This document shows positions 1-5,794 of a stretch of DNA of 5,794 nt, piece after piece. The notes beneath the pieces are model-generated. The model worked only from the letters and a program-made list of their open reading frames with translations, made no database searches and was not told where the DNA came from. Source of the DNA: Bacillota bacterium. Lineage in GTDB: Bacteria > Bacillota > Clostridia > Saccharofermentanales > Fastidiosipilaceae. The stretch covers positions 1-5,794 of the forward strand of contig JAEZVR010000153.1 of the NCBI GenBank assembly GCA_023420715.1, given 5' to 3'. Position numbers and translations under genes: made by a program. Position 1 is the first letter of the stretch, and the number at the start of each line of letters is the position of its first letter.

Positions 1-1522
1 CGGTATTTGTGTGATTACCGGTGGGCAGGGCATATATGACGAAAATCATGAATTGGCCACGTATTTGGGTATTCCCACAGACAAGGTGCATATTAAAAGT
101 GCTGTTGTCGGTGGCGGCTTTGGCGGAAAAGAAGATATGAGTGTGCAACATCAGGCTGCTCTTTGCGCTTTTTTGCTGAAGAAGCCAGTCAAAGTATCTT
201 TTACACGCCAAGAGAGTATTAATTATCATCCCAAAAGACATGCGATGGAAATTTATGCCAAGATTGGCTGTGATGAAAACGGTATTTTAACAGGCTTAAA
301 AGCAAGACTGTTATCTGATACAGGTGCGTATGCTTCTTTGGGTGGACCAGTTTTGCAGCGGGCTTGTACGCACGCGGCAGGTCCGTATAATTATCAAAAC
401 GTCGATATCCGAGGCGATGCCTATTACACCAATAATCCCCCAGGCGGTGCTTTTAGAGGATTTGGGGTGACGCAATCGGTAGCGGCCATTGAACCCTTAA
501 TCAATTTACTGGCTGAAAAAGTCGGGATTAGTGGTTGGGAAATTCGCTATCGCAATGCCATTCGACCTGGACAGTCTTTGCCCAATGGACAGATTGCCGA
601 TGAGGGTACGGCAATGGTAGAAACTTTAGAGGCGGTTAAACCCTATTTTGATCAATACAGTCAAATGCCAAATCACTATGTTGGTATCGCTTCAGCCATG
701 AAAAATGCTGGGATTGGCGTTGGTATCCCGGATCCAGGACGTTGTAATTTAACCGTGATTGATGGAAAAGTGCATTGTCAATCCTCTGCTGCTGCCATTG
801 GCCAAGGCATTCAAACGGTTCAATTACAAATTGTTGGCGAGGTCTTAGGCCTTGGACGTGACCAGATTGTGGTCGAACATCCAGACAGTGAACGGACGCC
901 AAATGCTGGCACGACCACGGCATCGCGGCAAACCGTTTTTACGGGTCAAGCGGCACGGTTGGCGGCATTGCAACTCAAGGCCGATTTGGATGCGGGCATG
1001 ACATTGGGCGAATTAGAGGGAAAAACCTATGTGGGTGAATTTGATTTTAAAACCGATCCCATCGGTTCAGATAAGCCCAATCCGGTTAGCCATATTGCCT
1101 ATGGTTATGCAACGCAGCTTTATGTGATCGATGAGGAAGGTAAAGTTGTACAAATTATTGCCGCCCATGATGTTGGTCGGGTCATTAATCCGATTGCAGC
1201 AGAAGGCCAAATAGAAGGCGGTGCGGCGATGGCCCTGGGCTATGGTTTAACAGAACGTTTCCCCTTAGAAAATGGTGTCCCCAAGGTCAAATTGGGTACT
1301 TTGGGCTTATTTAAAGCGCATCAAATGCCCCCGATTCATTCGATTATGATCGAAAAAAACAAAGATACCAATGCGGCTTTTGGCGCAAAAGGCTTGGGCG
1401 AAATTGTTTGTGTGGTTGGCGCGCCTGCATTGCAACATGCCTATTATCAAAAGGATGGTATTTTCCGGACCAAATTGCCGATGGAAGATACCTATTACAA
1501 TAAATCCAAAAAAGTGAAGTAA
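1..1522 (+). CDS. Xanthine dehydrogenase-type molybdenum hydroxylase, molybdopterin-binding part (5' truncated)
   Basis: This is the C-terminal part of a molybdenum hydroxylase of the xanthine dehydrogenase family, which hydroxylates purines at a molybdopterin cofactor in the cytoplasm. The frame is open to the window edge, so the GTG at 11 is not the true start; residues are numbered from it. Visible motifs are GGGFGGKED (34-42), AFRGFG (147-152), the cofactor loop GQG (264-266), GTTTASR (300-306), HDVGRVINP (386-394) and GAKGLGE (458-464), whose Glu464 matches the catalytic Glu1261 of bovine enzyme. Glu41 and Arg117 match bovine Glu802 and Arg880, which hold the purine, favouring a purine over an aldehyde substrate. 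The neighbours (dpaL, ygeY, ssnA) point to the selenium-dependent XdhD type, sometimes fused to an iron-sulfur domain; the missing N-terminus prevents a check. Selenium use is inferred from context only. The stop lies 19 nt before the regulator gene. Confidence 0.9.
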   Translation, partial: GICVITGGQGIYDENHELATYLGIPTDKVHIKSAVVGGGFGGKEDMSVQHQAALCAFLLKKPVKVSFTRQESINYHPKRHAMEIYAKIGCDENGILTGLKARLLSDTGAYASLGGPVLQRACTHAAGPYNYQNVDIRGDAYYTNNPPGGAFRGFGVTQSVAAIEPLINLLAEKVGISGWEIRYRNAIRPGQSLPNGQIADEGTAMVETLEAVKPYFDQYSQMPNHYVGIASAMKNAGIGVGIPDPGRCNLTVIDGKVHCQSSAAAIGQGIQTVQLQIVGEVLGLGRDQIVVEHPDSERTPNAGTTTASRQTVFTGQAARLAALQLKADLDAGMTLGELEGKTYVGEFDFKTDPIGSDKPNPVSHIAYGYATQLYVIDEEGKVVQIIAAHDVGRVINPIAAEGQIEGGAAMALGYGLTERFPLENGVPKVKLGTLGLFKAHQMPPIHSIMIEKNKDTNAAFGAKGLGEIVCVVGAPALQHAYYQKDGIFRTKLPMEDTYYNKSKKVK

Positions 1523-1541
1523 GCGCTTGTGAGGTATAACG

Positions 1542-2249
1542 ATGTCCACAAGGAACGATCGTGAAATCTTAAAACGTTATATACCCTTGGTTAAATTCTT
1601 AGGTGATGTCTTGGGTCGTCATTACGAAATTGTATTGCATGACTATACCAACCCGAAAAATTCGGTCATTGCGATTGAAAACGGTTACCTAAGCGGAAGA
1701 CGTGTGGGCTCTCCGATGACAGATGTCGCCTTAAAACAAACCATTGGTCAATATAAGATGTTCCCAGCCGAAGAAGCCACGAATGATTTATTAAGCGGCT
1801 ATTATGCATCGAGCGACACGGGACGTATTATGAAGGCCTCGACCTATACGATTCGCAATGATGATGGACAGGTCATTGGTTCCCTTTGCATCAATATGAC
1901 GGTAGAACCCTTTGATCAAATCTATCAAATTTTGGAGATGATGGGTGGGGCACCGCTGAGAATGGGTAACGACTGTATGTTGGGTGAATTTTTATCCGAT
2001 AGTACTGAACGCACCGCTCAGCAGTTGATGAGTCGCATTCTGTCGATGTTAAAACCTGTTGAAGTCATGACCACAAAGGAGAAACATGCCACGATAAAAC
2101 GCTTCTTTGATGAAGGTCTTTTTCAGATTAAGGGCACCGTTAACCAAGTGGCCAATGTTTTGAAACTCAGTCCGGCTACGGTCTACCGACATGTAGCCAA
2201 TTTAAAGAAATCAGTTCAATCGGACTCGGACAAATCAGAAGAGTTCTAA
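1542..2249 (+). CDS. YheO/DauR-type transcriptional regulator (PAS-like domain plus C-terminal HTH)
   Basis: A predicted DNA-binding regulator of the YheO/DauR family, 235 aa, about the usual length. Residues about 9-125 form the YheO-type PAS-like sensor domain, with the family signatures EIVLHDYTNP (29-38), IENG (45-48) and GRRVGSPMTD (52-61). Residues about 165-225 form the helix-turn-helix domain, with the recognition segment SPATVYRHVANL (210-221). There is no signal peptide or membrane segment, so it is cytoplasmic. The start at 1542 is supported by GAGGT at 1531-1535. Family members include DauR of Pseudomonas aeruginosa, a repressor of D-arginine catabolism. Its place between the Mo hydroxylase and dpaL, with 19 and 15 nt gaps, suggests it controls this operon and is co-transcribed with it. 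The ligand, the operator and whether it activates or represses cannot be read from the sequence. The C-terminus ends in a short acidic and serine-rich tail (224-235). Confidence 0.9.
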   Translation: MSTRNDREILKRYIPLVKFLGDVLGRHYEIVLHDYTNPKNSVIAIENGYLSGRRVGSPMTDVALKQTIGQYKMFPAEEATNDLLSGYYASSDTGRIMKASTYTIRNDDGQVIGSLCINMTVEPFDQIYQILEMMGGAPLRMGNDCMLGEFLSDSTERTAQQLMSRILSMLKPVEVMTTKEKHATIKRFFDEGLFQIKGTVNQVANVLKLSPATVYRHVANLKKSVQSDSDKSEEF

Positions 2250-2264
2250 TAGAAAGGTGTAGGT

Positions 2265-3467
2265 ATGGAAGAAAAATTTCTATTGACAGACATTAAGAAG
2301 GCTGATCCCAGTCAAAATGAACGTGCCTTTTTGGATGCAAAGACCTTAGAGCGCGTTTGGGCATTTCATCGTAGCTTTCCCGCTTATAATGAAACGCCGT
2401 TGGCTAAATTGGATCAGTTGGCAAAATCCTTAGGTCTGGCAAATGTATGGGTAAAAGATGAATCTTACCGTTTTGGTTTAAATGCGTTTAAGGTTCTCGG
2501 TGGTAGTTATGCGATGGGCGTCTACCTGGCACATCGCTTAGGGATCGATCCGAGCGAGATTTCGTATGAAAAATTAGTTTCACCAGAAGCAAAAGCAAAA
2601 TTAGGTGAACTTACCTTTGTGACTGCAACAGATGGGAATCATGGACGTGGCGTCGCTTGGACAGCACGTGAATTAGGGCATCGCTCTGTTGTCTATATGC
2701 CAGAGGGCAGTTCGGAGGAGCGTCTTGCCAATATTCGTGCAGAAGGTGCCGAAGCATCCATCACCGATATGAATTATGACGATGCGGTTCGTCTGGCCAA
2801 TCAAATGGGTGAAGAAAAGGGCTGGATCATGGTCCAAGATACGGCTTGGGAAGGTTATGAAGAAATTCCAGCTAATATCATGCAGGGATATGCAACCTTG
2901 GCCTTTGAAGCCACCAAGCAATTGGGCGATGAAGTACCGACCCATGTGTTCTTGCAAGCTGGTGTCGGGTCCATGGCAGGCGGTGTCGCAGGTTTCTTGG
3001 GCAATTATTATGGGGATAAAAAGCCTACCATTGTGGTTGTTGAGCCCAATAAAGCAGATTGTATTTATCGCACGGCAGAAGCCAAGGATGATCAACTGCA
3101 TTTCGTCACAGGCAAAATGGATACCATTATGGCAGGGCTGGCCTGTGGTGAACCCAATATGATTGGTTGGAAGGTTTTGACAGAAACGGCAGATTTTGCG
3201 ATTTCTTGTCCAGATTTTGTGGCAGCTCAAGGCATGCGCATTTTGGGTAATCCAATTGGTGATGATGTCCGGGTGATTTCCGGTGAATCTGGAGCGGTGA
3301 CAACAGGTATTGTGGCAGCTTTGATGACCCGCGAGGACTTAAAAGACATGCGTGATCAATTGGGCTTAAATCAGGATTCAAAAGTCCTTTGCATCAGTAC
3401 AGAAGGGGATACGGATCGCGAACATTATCGTCGTGTTGTTTGGGATGGTCTTTATCCAAATATCTAA
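2265..3467 (+). CDS. dpaL: Diaminopropionate ammonia-lyase (YgeX type)
   Basis: A PLP-dependent fold-type II enzyme that converts 2,3-diaminopropionate into pyruvate and two ammonia, via 2-aminoacrylate. At 400 aa it is full length. The segment FGLNAFKVLGGSYA (70-83) carries Lys76, the expected PLP Schiff-base lysine (Lys77 in E. coli). ATDGNHGRG (121-129) holds Asp123 and QDTAWEGYEEIP (191-202) holds Asp192, matching the catalytic Asp120 and Asp189 of E. coli; the offsets imply a small insertion between Lys76 and Asp123. The phosphate-binding glycine loop is AGVGSMAGG (232-240), and VVVEPNKADC (257-266) and SGESGAVT (339-346) are also typical. All key residues are present, so it should be active. 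The start at 2265 is preceded by AGGTG at 2255-2259. In this cluster it would carry out the last step, feeding purine carbon to pyruvate. Threonine dehydratase and cysteine synthase relatives lack this motif set. Confidence 0.95.
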   Translation: MEEKFLLTDIKKADPSQNERAFLDAKTLERVWAFHRSFPAYNETPLAKLDQLAKSLGLANVWVKDESYRFGLNAFKVLGGSYAMGVYLAHRLGIDPSEISYEKLVSPEAKAKLGELTFVTATDGNHGRGVAWTARELGHRSVVYMPEGSSEERLANIRAEGAEASITDMNYDDAVRLANQMGEEKGWIMVQDTAWEGYEEIPANIMQGYATLAFEATKQLGDEVPTHVFLQAGVGSMAGGVAGFLGNYYGDKKPTIVVVEPNKADCIYRTAEAKDDQLHFVTGKMDTIMAGLACGEPNMIGWKVLTETADFAISCPDFVAAQGMRILGNPIGDDVRVISGESGAVTTGIVAALMTREDLKDMRDQLGLNQDSKVLCISTEGDTDREHYRRVVWDGLYPNI

Positions 3468-3507
3468 GCGAATCAATCGTTAAGGTTTAATAAGAAGGAG
3501 GCATATC

Positions 3508-4692
3508 ATGTTAGAAAAACATCAAGAATCAACGGTTATTGATCTTTGCCAAAAACTGATCCAAGCGCAAAGCTATTCAGGTGAAGAAGGCAAGGTCTCT
3601 CAAACTTTGGTCGATTTTTATAAGGCCAACGGGTTTGATGATGTCATTGTAGATAAGTACGGCAATACAATTGGCTGTATTAAAGGTAAACGCAAAGGTC
3701 CTAAGATTTTATTTGATGGACATATGGACACTGTTCCTGTAAATGACCCAACAAAGTGGTCTTATGATCCCTTCGGTGCAGAAATTGTAGATGGGAAAAT
3801 GTATGGCAGAGGCACTTCCGATATGAAATGTGCCATCGGTGCCATGGCTTGTGCCGCTTTAAATTACGCCACGAAGGTGGATCGTGATTTTGCTGGTGAA
3901 ATTTATGTGGCAGGTGTGGTACACGAGGAATGTTTTGAAGGTGTGGCAGCCCGGTCGATTTCCGAAATTGTCAAGCCGGATTATGTCGTCATCGGTGAAG
4001 CATCTCGATTGAATTTAAAAATTGGTCAGCGTGGACGTGCCGAAATTAAGGTCGAAACCTTTGGTAAACCAGCCCACTCTGCAAATCCCGAAAAAGGCAT
4101 TAATGCCGTCTATAAGATTTGCAAAGTGATTGAAGCCATTCGTGAATTAGAACCGACGCACCATCCTGTTTTGGGTGATGGTATTTTGGAATTAACAGAT
4201 ATTAAATCTGAACCCTATCCTGGTGCTTCTGTTGTTCCTGAATATTGCATGGCCACCTATGACAGACGTTTGTTGGTGGGCGAAACCAAAGAAAGTGTCC
4301 TCAAACCACTTCAAGATTTGTGCGACCGCTTGATGAAAGAAGATCCAGAGCTGAAAGTAAAGGTCTCCTATGCCGTTGGTGAAGAAAAATGCTTTACCGG
4401 AGAAACCATTCAGGGTGAGCGCTTCTTCCCAGGCTGGTTGTATAACGAAAATGATGATTTTGTCCAAGCCATCTACAAAGAAATGCAGGCGCTTGGGTTT
4501 AATCCCGAAATCACACAATATAATTTCTGCACCAATGGCAGTCATTATGCGGGTGAAGCAGGTATTAAGACCATTGGTCTTGGCCCCTCTCAAGAGAATT
4601 TGGCACATACCATTAATGAATATATCGAAATTGACCAATTGGTTAAGGTCACAGAAGCTTATGAAGCCATCATGCGCGCTTTGTTGAAATAA
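3508..4692 (+). CDS. ygeY: YgeY-type M20 metallohydrolase (selenium-metabolism-linked hydrolase)
   Basis: A cytoplasmic zinc-dependent amidohydrolase of the M20 family (ArgE/DapE/CPG2-like), 394 aa, of the YgeY subgroup that travels with dpaL, ssnA and selenium-linked xanthine dehydrogenases. The metal site looks complete: DGHMDTVPV (70-78) with His72 and Asp74, GRGTSDMKC (100-108) with bridging Asp105, HEECFEG (139-145) with the catalytic Glu140-Glu141 pair, GEAS (163-166) with Glu164, and NLAHTINEYI (364-373) with His367. The dimerisation or lid domain spans about 175-290, including GKPAHSANP (186-194) with His190. A strong AAGGAGG at 3495-3501, 6 nt before the ATG, fixes the start. The gap to dpaL is 40 nt. 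The substrate is not settled; context suggests an N-carbamoyl or other amide-linked precursor of diaminopropionate rather than a peptide, which is inference. Database labels such as peptidase or acetylornithine deacetylase would probably be misleading. Confidence 0.92.
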   Translation: MLEKHQESTVIDLCQKLIQAQSYSGEEGKVSQTLVDFYKANGFDDVIVDKYGNTIGCIKGKRKGPKILFDGHMDTVPVNDPTKWSYDPFGAEIVDGKMYGRGTSDMKCAIGAMACAALNYATKVDRDFAGEIYVAGVVHEECFEGVAARSISEIVKPDYVVIGEASRLNLKIGQRGRAEIKVETFGKPAHSANPEKGINAVYKICKVIEAIRELEPTHHPVLGDGILELTDIKSEPYPGASVVPEYCMATYDRRLLVGETKESVLKPLQDLCDRLMKEDPELKVKVSYAVGEEKCFTGETIQGERFFPGWLYNENDDFVQAIYKEMQALGFNPEITQYNFCTNGSHYAGEAGIKTIGLGPSQENLAHTINEYIEIDQLVKVTEAYEAIMRALLK

Positions 4693-4733
4693 GTTCTTGC
4701 GCTGATAAGACAGATCTATTAGGAGAGAGACAT

Positions 4734-5114
4734 ATGAATAAGGAAATCATTAATTCAAAAAATGCACCGGCAGCAATTGGCCCTTATGTACAGGCTGTTA
4801 AAACAGATGGTTATTTGTTTGTTTCAGGTCAATTGGGTATTGATATGAAAACGGGTGAAATGCCTGAATCTGCAGTTGATCAAGCTCGTTGTTCAATGGC
4901 CAATTTAGGTGCGATTTTGGCAGAAGCCGGTTTAACACCTGCCCATGTTGTCAAAACAACCCTGTTTTTGACGGATATGAATGACTTTGCAGCAGTGAAT
5001 GAAATCTATGGCGCCTTCTTTGATGGTCATAATCCGGCGCGTTCCTGTATTGCTGTTGCCGCTTTGCCAAAGGGTGCAAAAGTAGAATGTGAATGCATTG
5101 CTGTTGTTAAATAA
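4734..5114 (+). CDS. ridA: RidA-family reactive intermediate (enamine/imine) deaminase
   Basis: A small cytoplasmic RidA/YjgF/UK114 protein, 126 aa, the usual family length, expected to act as a trimer that hydrolyses 2-aminoacrylate and related enamines or imines to 2-oxoacids and ammonia. Family marks are APAAIGPYVQA (11-21) with Gly16, Pro17 and Tyr18, the SGQLG strand (31-35), the helix segment NLGAILAEAG (57-66), NPARSCIAV (100-108) and VECECIAV (117-124). Arg103 matches the essential Arg105 of E. coli and Salmonella RidA, which holds the substrate carboxylate, so this looks like an active RidA rather than an Arg-less Rid subgroup. The start at 4734 follows AGGAG at 4721-4725. It lies two genes after dpaL, whose product chemistry releases 2-aminoacrylate, so a dedicated protective or accelerating role in this pathway is likely. 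The gene symbol is given at family level; TdcF-like would be an equally fair label. Confidence 0.93.
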   Translation: MNKEIINSKNAPAAIGPYVQAVKTDGYLFVSGQLGIDMKTGEMPESAVDQARCSMANLGAILAEAGLTPAHVVKTTLFLTDMNDFAAVNEIYGAFFDGHNPARSCIAVAALPKGAKVECECIAVVK

Positions 5115-5130
5115 TCGCATTGGTTAGCTG

Positions 5131-5156
5131 TCACCTGGGTCCTGGGGCCCAGGTGA
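5131..5156 (+). other. Strong stem-loop between ridA and ssnA
   Basis: A near-perfect inverted repeat. Arms 5131-5139 and 5148-5156 pair over 9 bp without mismatch, and a T-G wobble (5140/5147) and a C-G pair (5141/5146) extend this to 11 bp around a CTGG loop (5142-5145). It begins 16 nt after the ridA stop and ends 7 nt before the ssnA ribosome binding site. It is far richer in G and C than its surroundings. No run of T follows (the next bases are ATAAATTGAGG), so it does not look like a classic intrinsic terminator. An mRNA processing or stabilising hairpin, or a partial-attenuation element lowering ssnA relative to upstream genes, are the options. As DNA it could also be a palindromic protein-binding site. 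Confidence 0.75.
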
Positions 5157-5163
5157 ATAAATT

Positions 5164-5169
5164 GAGGAG
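5164..5169 (+). promoter_or_regulatory. Ribosome binding site deciding the ssnA start
   Basis: GAGGAG lies 8 nt before the ATG at 5178, a good spacing. A nearer ATG at 5170 is out of frame and hits TGA after three codons (5179-5181), and an in-frame TGA at 5163-5165 closes the reading frame upstream. So 5178 is the only sensible start for the last gene. Confidence 0.8.
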
Positions 5170-5177
5170 ATGCTGAG

Positions 5178-5794
5178 ATGATATTACTCGGTCCTGGTGT
5201 TGTGTTTACCCGCGATCCTCAATGCCCCTTTATTGAAAACGGTGGGGTTTATATTGAGGATAATCTCATTCAGGCTGTTGATTCTTTTGATGTCTTAAAA
5301 GCAGAACATCCAGATGCAGAATGGGTAGATGCTCACGGTAAATGGATCATGCCAGCCTTTATTAATGCCCATCATCATATTTATTCTGCCTTTAGCCGAG
5401 GGCTTAATATTAAGGGGTATGATCCAAAAACGTTTATTGATATTTTGGATGGTTGGTGGTGGACGATTGACCGTCATTTGACAATTGAAGACAGTCGTCA
5501 CAGTGCCATTGCGACTTATATTAGCTGCATCCAGAATGGGGTGACAACCATCTTTGATCACCATGCATCGTACGAAGAAGTTGATGGCAGTTTGGATGCG
5601 ATTGCAGCAGAAGCCAAGCGCTTTGGTGTGCGTTCTTGTCTCTGTTTTGAAGTGACAGATCGCTATGGTGAAGAACCGATGAAAGCCGGTGTCCGAGAAA
5701 ATCTCCGTTTTATTCAAACGGCAAAGACATCCCCAGATATGCTTGCGCCAATGTTTGGCTTGCATGCGGCCTTTACCTTGAATGATCAAACGTT
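5178..5794 (+). CDS. ssnA: SsnA-type amidohydrolase (3' truncated)
   Basis: The N-terminal 205 residues of a metal-dependent amidohydrolase of the SsnA group, relatives of guanine and chlorohydrolase-type deaminases, usually about 440 aa; it runs off the window end. The small N-terminal beta-sandwich (about 1-58) is followed by the TIM-barrel entry WIMPAFINAHHHIYSAFSRG (56-75), whose His65 and His67 form the HxH metal site. Further marks are the tryptophan run in GWWWTIDRH (92-100), VTTIFDHHAS (122-131), GSLD (137-140), CFEVTDRYGE (156-165) and FGLHAAFTL (193-201), where His196 is the likely third metal histidine. The proline of the usual PGF/PGI motif is followed here by alanine (Pro59-Ala60). 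SsnA proteins are linked to selenium-dependent molybdenum hydroxylase loci and to anaerobic purine breakdown; a ring-opening or deaminating hydrolysis is likely, but the exact substrate is inferred. The gap from ridA is 63 nt and contains a stem-loop. Confidence 0.9.
   Translation, partial: MILLGPGVVFTRDPQCPFIENGGVYIEDNLIQAVDSFDVLKAEHPDAEWVDAHGKWIMPAFINAHHHIYSAFSRGLNIKGYDPKTFIDILDGWWWTIDRHLTIEDSRHSAIATYISCIQNGVTTIFDHHASYEEVDGSLDAIAAEAKRFGVRSCLCFEVTDRYGEEPMKAGVRENLRFIQTAKTSPDMLAPMFGLHAAFTLNDQT

Noticed and set aside
11..13. GTG as a start codon for the first gene
   Set aside because: The frame stays open upstream to the window edge and the family needs a much longer N-terminal part, so the GTG encodes an internal valine.
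2283..2288. TTGACA, resembling a -35 promoter box, just inside dpaL
   Set aside because: No TATAAT-like sequence follows at a suitable spacing, and the site is inside the coding region of a tightly packed operon.
2673..3230. Long minus-strand open frame (185 codons) opposite dpaL
   Set aside because: The translation is rich in Cys, His and Ile with no domain I recognise, and lies wholly antisense to a gene with intact catalytic motifs. It is a shadow of dpaL codon use.
5131..5156. Hairpin as a bacterial SECIS element, given the selenium-linked context
   Set aside because: No in-frame UGA codon precedes it in ridA or ssnA. The selenium in this enzyme class is a labile cofactor atom rather than selenocysteine.
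5140..5168. TCCT at 5140-5143 as an anti-ribosome-binding-site partner of AGGA at 5165-5168
   Set aside because: Only 4 bp could pair and two of those bases are needed in the much stronger hairpin stem, so a translation switch is not supported.
5295..5789. Minus-strand open frame (164 codons) near the window end
   Set aside because: It lies antisense to ssnA, whose motifs (HHH, DHHAS, GLHAAFTL) are clear. The missing 3' end of ssnA makes this frame look more independent than it is.

Overview
The window holds six genes, all on the + strand and closely packed (gaps of 15 to 63 nt), so it reads as part of one operon. Both ends are cut: the first gene lacks its 5' part and the last lacks its 3' part. 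In order they are: the C-terminal part of a xanthine dehydrogenase-type molybdenum hydroxylase (1-1522); a YheO/DauR-type transcriptional regulator (1542-2249); diaminopropionate ammonia-lyase DpaL/YgeX (2265-3467); a YgeY-type M20 metallohydrolase (3508-4692); a RidA-family deaminase (4734-5114); and the N-terminal part of an SsnA-type amidohydrolase (5178-5794). Every gene has a recognisable purine-rich ribosome binding site. The only notable non-coding element is a strong stem-loop at 5131-5156, between ridA and ssnA.

The set matches the E. coli ygeW-ygeX-ygeY-hyuA...ygfK-ssnA-ygfM-xdhD region in content but not in order. That region is linked to selenium-dependent molybdenum hydroxylases and, more recently, to anaerobic breakdown of uric acid and other purines by gut bacteria. 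The sensible working model is a purine catabolic operon. The Mo enzyme and SsnA would act on the purine ring or an early product. YgeY would act on an acyclic ureido or amide intermediate. DpaL would turn 2,3-diaminopropionate into pyruvate and two ammonia. RidA would clear the reactive 2-aminoacrylate that DpaL releases. The regulator would sense a pathway compound. The roles of DpaL and RidA rest on well-understood families; the exact steps of YgeY and SsnA are inferred.

The organism is probably an anaerobic bacterium with moderate GC (roughly mid-40s percent by eye), most likely a member of the Bacillota. This rests on the operon type, the strong AGGAGG-like ribosome binding sites and the codon choice, and is not certain. 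I see no mobile elements, tRNA or rRNA genes, CRISPR arrays or prophage genes. No stretch longer than 63 nt lacks a gene.
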